Source: Prosapia bicincta (Eukaryota; Arthropoda; Insecta; Hemiptera; Cercopidae). Taken from it: a DNA stretch of 64,000 nt. Shown piece by piece: positions 58,863 to 64,000 of the stretch; positions within the stretch are counted from its first letter, which is position 1, and each line of letters begins with the position of its first letter. A model generated the notes under the pieces. The model saw only the letters and a list, made by a program, of their open reading frames with translations. It was not told the origin of the DNA and searched no databases. The stretch covers positions 97,577,850-97,641,849 of the forward strand of contig JBAIZL010000001.1 in NCBI GenBank assembly GCA_036971475.1, read 5' to 3'. The translations under genes and the position numbers were made by a program.

Positions 58863-61638
58863 CGCATGTACCTTTTTATTTAATTATTTTAATTTTTATT
58901 TTTCCATTATTAAAAACAAAGTCACTGATTATTAACGGCCTCACTGGTTTCATTAAAGAAATAGTAGAGCAGCAAAACAGATTTGTGCTTTAATACTGCC
59001 TATACATAATTTTTTATTTTCGATAGTTATAATTCAAATACTACTCTTTGAATTGTACCTGAATGACAAAGATTGTTTAAATTTTGAATGTTAATAAGTG
59101 CCACAAGCAAGCTTAAGTGACAATTAAATATCCTAATTATCACCGACATTAGAGTTTACAATCTGAGGCCAGGGTTATCTTGAACTAACATTTAGCTTAT
59201 AACTATTATTTAGAACCTGTATTTAAAGCAATCCTTTTAATTTAGGAAATATTACGGATTGCTCTTTACTAATACAAAATCTTTCAGAAGCATCTTACAT
59301 TTGTTATAGCTCAAGGAAATAGAATATATTGAACAATGCCGCCTGATAACAGATGTTTAAACTGTCTTCATCTTTATTTTCTCTTATTTCCGTGTGTATC
59401 TTTATTTAGTATGGTTTAATAGTGAAAATGTTGCAATCCTAAGTTAGACCAATGTTACTTTTACTAATATCTAAGCATGTTTATGTTACCTAAATAATTT
59501 TATTTTCCATTTTTTGTATGATTTCATGAAGTACTATAATATTTTTGTGATAATTGTGACTGAACCATATTTAATAGAAGATTTACCAATGAAGGAAATG
59601 TGGAACAGGAATAATCTTGACTAGCGTTTTATTTAATTAAATTAAGGGTTTCATTTAGGATATGAAAAGAGAATGTAGATATTATGTCGACACGTAATTA
59701 TGTGTTACGTAATTATGTAGAAGTGACGTCGATTTTTCGACGTTGTTATTATGTTTTAATATTTGAAGTTTTTAATAGGAAAAATCAATGGATGAAGTGT
59801 TAAAAGCAGCCTAAGAGAATTGACACTTCTAATGAGATACGCAAGCAACTGATAAAGAAATGTACAAAGTATGGTTTAGTGTGTGCTTTTCAATGATGAC
59901 CCAAGACGTGTTTCACTTTAGTGTTTAACTCAATGCTAGGAGTATAATAACGTGCCAATGAGATAGGTAAATGCAAACTCCTACTCATAGATTGCTGCGA
60001 TAAAAATCATAGCTCTCATATTTTACTTATTTTCTCAACTATTTATTAATAATTAATAATTATAATTTCTCTGAAAATGAAATTTGAAAACTAACAATAC
60101 CAGTTTGCAGATATTTAGTTATTAGTCTGTTATCTTGAATAAATTGTTATCTTTTAATAAAAAATAGGCATAACGAAGTGAGGTCTCTGCATAAGACGGT
60201 GTTGGTTGTGCACCATCATGGCAGCACTACAAAGCATATAGTAAGAAAGGCCCTAGAAGACCTGTTCTTTTCCTGAAGAGCGAGAACCTTAGATGCTTAC
60301 AGTAATTCACTACGAAAACAGTAACAAATACTCTAGGCTACAACACTTTATAATACCTTACTGTTGTTGTTACGAGTAAGGATTGATTACAAGTGTTGAA
60401 AATACATGACATTCACTTTATCTTTAGAATTTAAAATGTATTTTCTTTTCTGAAATAAAAATACACCCTGTGGTATACAATACGGAAATGAAAGCAAATA
60501 TTTATGCAGACAAAACAAGGAAGCGACAATCATGAAACTCAAGACAAACATTAATATCGCCATGAAACATATTACGTAATTCGCTTGGCAGTTAATATGA
60601 TAGGATATTTAATACGTTTTAGTTTGTCACGTCTCTTCATATTTACAGTTATCATTTTGTTTGAGAAATCACACGCACGCACATACACTAACATAAACCA
60701 ATACTAGATTAAAAAAATAAAATGTAGCACTGATAACTTTCCTAAGAAAGACGTGAAATTTGTTAACATTACTCGCATAGATTCCTGAAGGACCATGTGT
60801 ACTACATTTTAAAATGCACATATTTATAATAAAATGAAAACAAAGCTAAGATCAAGATAAAACTTAAAGCTGGAATGATATCAAACATCCGAAACCTCTT
60901 CTTACTTTTAATTACAAATAGTAATTGATATTTCGAATTCGAAAAGAAACGGTAGTACATGTAACGCATATGGTTCAGTAGTAACTCTATATTTCTTTAT
61001 TTTTTAAAAACCCATAAGTTGACCAGCACGACCATGTATCAGAATGTGTTATTAATTATTTCATAGCCTAAAGCCGCCAGGTGAGCACGCCCTGCCTACC
61101 AATAGGACGTATTGAGCAAGACAGTCAAGCGATTGTAGGTGCTACAATTTCTTATTGTTTTCTTGAAATAATTCGACCTTATGTCAAGGTTGTAAAGGGC
61201 AAACCTATATCCCTCTAACAAGCAGTTTAAATAATGAGATCACCAAAACCCGGCGATAGGCACGGCCTTTCTGTTACTGTTTACATGTGGGAGTTGTAAC
61301 ACATTTTATCACCAGATTGGCACTTTATGAGGAAATGAGATCGAGGCTATAAAGAGCTCGATACGCTCTGCACTAAACCCCAAGCAAATAGCTACTATCA
61401 AGTGTTTAGTGAGTACCTTGATAATTTTTATTCTCTGACACTCGTATTCTGGCGTCGATAAAGCTACTAATCTCGAAAAAATAATGAGAGCAGAGACAAA
61501 CATCGCAGATAAACTCGTTTAATATATATCCGTGATATTTCTAGTACTGAATAACTCACAGATATTCTGGAATATTGTTCACTTTGATATGGGGCAGTAA
61601 TTGATTACTCGTACTTTCCCAGCTGTTCTTCATTCACT
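58863..61638. other. AT-rich DNA, no gene seen
   Basis: A small local palindrome (ACGTCGATTTTTCGACGT) lies near 59726. A slightly less AT-rich patch at 61060-61270 has no recognised content. Confidence 0.45.
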
Positions 61639-62089
61639 AACTAGAACTGGGGGACGCGGCCCCCTTAGAGGGAGTGATAGCAAGTTAGGGGGCACGCGAC
61701 CTGTTGAGAAATATTAAGATAAATTAAATATATTTAATATTATAGGAATAAACCTGATGTTGCTAATGACTTGGGTTGCCCTTACTAAAATACAACCTCA
61801 AATAGGGATGGAAGTGTAAAAAATGCAAGCTCAAGCATCTCACTAACAGACTTTTCTCTTATCAGTTAAAATTTACCTTGAAAAATTAAAACTTTAAAAG
61901 CGCAAATTTATAATATTTCCTGTGAAAGTATGTATAAATAAATAAATTGTTTTCAATGTATATAATATATTATTCATTTCAAATGCCCATACTATTTATT
62001 TATAGTGTAAAGTGGAGGGTTCGTGGGAGGATTTCATCCTAAGAGGAGAGCGCGTGGACCCAAAAGTTTTAGGAGCCCCTGACCTAGAG
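61639..62089. mobile_element. Possible non-autonomous hAT-derived element
   Basis: The right end, in reverse complement, reads CAGGGGCTCCTAAAACTTTTGG, a typical hAT-like terminus. The left end begins CTGGGGGACGCGGCCCCC. Flanking octamers AACTAGAA (61639-61646) and ACCTAGAG (62082-62089) agree at 6 of 8 positions, as for an aged hAT target duplication. Both ends are G+C-rich in AT-rich surroundings. The left TIR match is poor, so this is tentative. Confidence 0.4.
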
Positions 62090-63577
62090 TGTTATATTTA
62101 TTGTAATTGCTTATGTATTTTAGTTCGTCAGATGGTCTCGATTAAGTCAAATTCTATTTCTAAACGCTTCTTCGCTTGACACTTCGTTCCCCTTTCACTG
62201 GATTTAATGGAAATATTTTCTACAAATATCCTGAGGTTAATGTTAGCCGTTTCTCTCGTCTTATTGCGCCAACAATGCTCTTAGGAAACAATATTTCACC
62301 TCCTAAAGAAGTTAAACGTCATAGTAGCTATTTTAACGTAGTAGGCCACAGCTGCGTAGAAATCAACTAAACTATTGCACCACGCCTTTACAATTTACAA
62401 GTGAATTCATCCCCAATAACTCCTTTTGAAAAGCGGTAATTCATTCTGCCTATGTTACATTGTGGTGTTACTACAACATGTAAAGTGTTCTTCTGACAAT
62501 TCTTTGTTAACTATTTTCTTCCGACATTGTCTCGTATTAGAAGTTCCACATTCATATAGCCATCTTACCTCACGGACCGTAGCTCTGAACCTAATGCAAC
62601 ATAATCATTCCCTCATATTTTGCAACCAGGAAATTCTCTCAGGCTTACATTTATTACTTCCTTTGCACTTTTTTTAACTTTGAGTTACAAGAAGCAAAAG
62701 AGTGTACTTTTCATTTTTATTGTATCTCCCAACAGCAAATATTTTCACATCGTTATTGATCTAGTATATCATCCTTTCATTAAAAAAAAAATTAATTCAA
62801 ATTATTTTTGGCAATAAAGCTTAGTATATACTTGAAATTGCTCACGTTTTTCCTTAATGTCATTTTTTAAATGCTCGAATGTTTTTAATATGACTCCGTT
62901 TTAACACGCCGTATAATACACCGAATAATAGCACGGAGAAATCGTGACGCAACACCCGCATTCTTATATATCGGTTTCGAGAGCAAAAAAGTCTTTTAAT
63001 TTTAATAAATGCTCTAACATTCTCCTCCTTGTGCTTTTCATATTGCTTTCAAATTCTATCTATGCGTTACTCGTGCCTGTTAATGCGTGTTTCGGATACG
63101 TATGCTACCTATCGTTACTAACCTAATCTTCTTCAACACTGTTATTTCAGCCCAATTAATTCGTTCTTCTAATACTTTCTTTTCACGTTATTGCCATTTC
63201 TTATTTTTTCTGACCTCTATCTACATTATTTCAATAAAACCTACACCAGTTTAATTATTTAATTTTTATTGCCCCCTAAATCTTTACCCATATATTGGCT
63301 CAATATGTTATTGTCGTTTAGGCTGTGAAGTTTGTGCCTGTAAAGTTATTTTTTAAAATTAATTACAGTATTTTTTAATTAAATTTGAGAAACTATACCT
63401 ATTTTTTTCCAGTTAGGTGACAAATTTTATGTTATTTTTTGTTGCTTTGATCTGTAATAACACAAGCATAGCAATGTAATCACATTGCTCTGTCATGTTA
63501 TTAACTTTACCTTCCTTGTAATGTGCCATGTTATTTACCTTTCTTTCTAATGTGTAATTTCTTTTTAAATTAACACT
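62090..63577. other. T-rich DNA, no gene identified
   Basis: The plus strand is rich in T and C and holds several 60-80 codon frames (for example 62176-62370 and 62426-62677). None resembles a known family or shows coherent splice signals. Confidence 0.4.
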
Positions 63578-64000
63578 ATTTAGACCAGGGGTTCTCAACC
63601 TTTTAAGCTCTGAGCCCCCCTTCACACTTTGGTGTGAGGTCACGCCTCCCTTCACGGATTAAGTTAATTTAGACTTATATATGATAAATTTACTTACAAT
63701 ATGTTTAAGTAATAACCAGAAAAATGTTCGCTACCTTTGTAGTGCTAGTGTGAGGGCTGGCACTGTTTCTCGTTAACTATTTTTTGTATGTTTGGATGAA
63801 ATTTTTACAAAGAACACCGCAGGTCACTTTCAACATCTAGTCTGGCTCGATATTTAGATTTTATATTAGCCAGGGCTGAAAATCCTGTCTCGCATAGATA
63901 AGTTGATGAAAATTGTACCAGCAACTTTACTGCCTCCATTGCTACTTCTGGGTATACAGGAAGATATAGTAGCCAGAAATCTTCGAGATCCATGTTTGGG
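63578..64000 (-). mobile_element. hAT-Charlie-like transposon, end of element
   Basis: The element begins at 63586 with CAGGGGTTCTCAACCTTTT, the characteristic Charlie/SPIN-type hAT terminus, followed by GAGCCCCCCTTC. The preceding octamer ATTTAGAC (63578-63585) would be one copy of the 8-bp target duplication. The other end lies outside the window. Confidence 0.8.
63805..64000 (-). pseudogene. hAT-Charlie transposase C-terminus, partial
   Basis: A minus-strand frame ends at 63805 and runs off the window. It reads DFWLLYLPVYPEVAMEA, LVQFSSTYLCETGFSALANI and KSKYRARLDVESDLRCSL. This is the hAT C-terminal dimerisation domain in its Charlie/ZBED5-like form (TYLCE.GFSAL..IK.KYR.RL.VE.DLR). The frame is intact over the visible part. 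Whether the whole transposase is intact cannot be judged, because the catalytic and BED-finger regions lie beyond 64000. I mark it partial and call it a pseudogene only provisionally. Confidence 0.75.

Noticed and set aside
62176..62817. Several 60-80 codon plus-strand frames
   Set aside because: T-rich composition, no family resemblance and no coherent splice sites.

Overview
The window looks like a gene-poor stretch of nuclear chromosome from an invertebrate animal, most likely an insect or other arthropod. It is strongly AT-rich, full of long (TA)n, (CA/TG)n and (ATCT)n microsatellites, and packed with broken eukaryotic transposons of kinds common in arthropods: mariner, hAT, Tigger/pogo, Penelope-like elements (PLEs) and I-like and RTE-like LINEs. 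I see no intact host gene, tRNA, rRNA, bacterial operon or CRISPR array. Nearly all open frames are short chance frames or translations of microsatellites. The species call is an inference from repeat content only.

Layout. 0-12 kb: AT-rich DNA holding one complete but internally deleted hAT element (3405-5421, perfect 8-bp target duplication), a possible small first exon on the minus strand (1816-2068) and a 150-bp palindrome (7149-7302). 12-16.3 kb: dense microsatellites mixed with palindromes built from PLE-like terminal sequence. 16.7-17.5 kb: a mariner relic whose catalytic region has turned into a 4 x 35-bp tandem repeat. 18.6-19.5 kb: a degenerate minisatellite. 19.6-24.1 kb: remnants of two LINEs. 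27.5-28.0 kb: a PLE endonuclease (GIY-YIG) relic.

28.3-39.1 kb is the most striking part. It holds two adjoining inverted repeats. The first (28355-30385) pairs mariner-derived tails. The second (30755-39042) is an 8.3-kb foldback structure: near-identical outer arms of about 0.9 kb lead into arrays of a roughly 98-bp minisatellite (about 14 units on the left, about 26 on the right) around a 2.5-kb AT-rich loop. Both outer tips carry the start of a mariner transposase reading outward. The right copy is cut off by a (TA)n tract.

40.6-45.2 kb: a second PLE GIY-YIG relic with its 3' flank, then a palindrome-of-palindromes (44212-44775) and a separate 200-bp palindrome (44985-45190), both resembling PLE ends. 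Several of these ends carry a core resembling a hammerhead ribozyme (CTGANGA, a short stem, GAAA). 45-57 kb is mostly quiet AT-rich DNA with one unclassified 370-bp MITE (53258-53627) and a 13 x 19-bp tandem repeat (56844-57100). 57.5-58.9 kb: a deleted Tigger element sits inside a (TA)n tract, which itself lies inside an inverted-repeat element. The last 2.4 kb holds a probable hAT-derived element and the end of a hAT-Charlie-like transposon that runs off the window.

Nothing here forms a working gene pathway. The biology is transposon decay and nesting, with repeated formation of large palindromes from mariner and PLE ends next to TA microsatellites. All coordinates were read by eye; percent identity, copy number and family assignments have not been computed.
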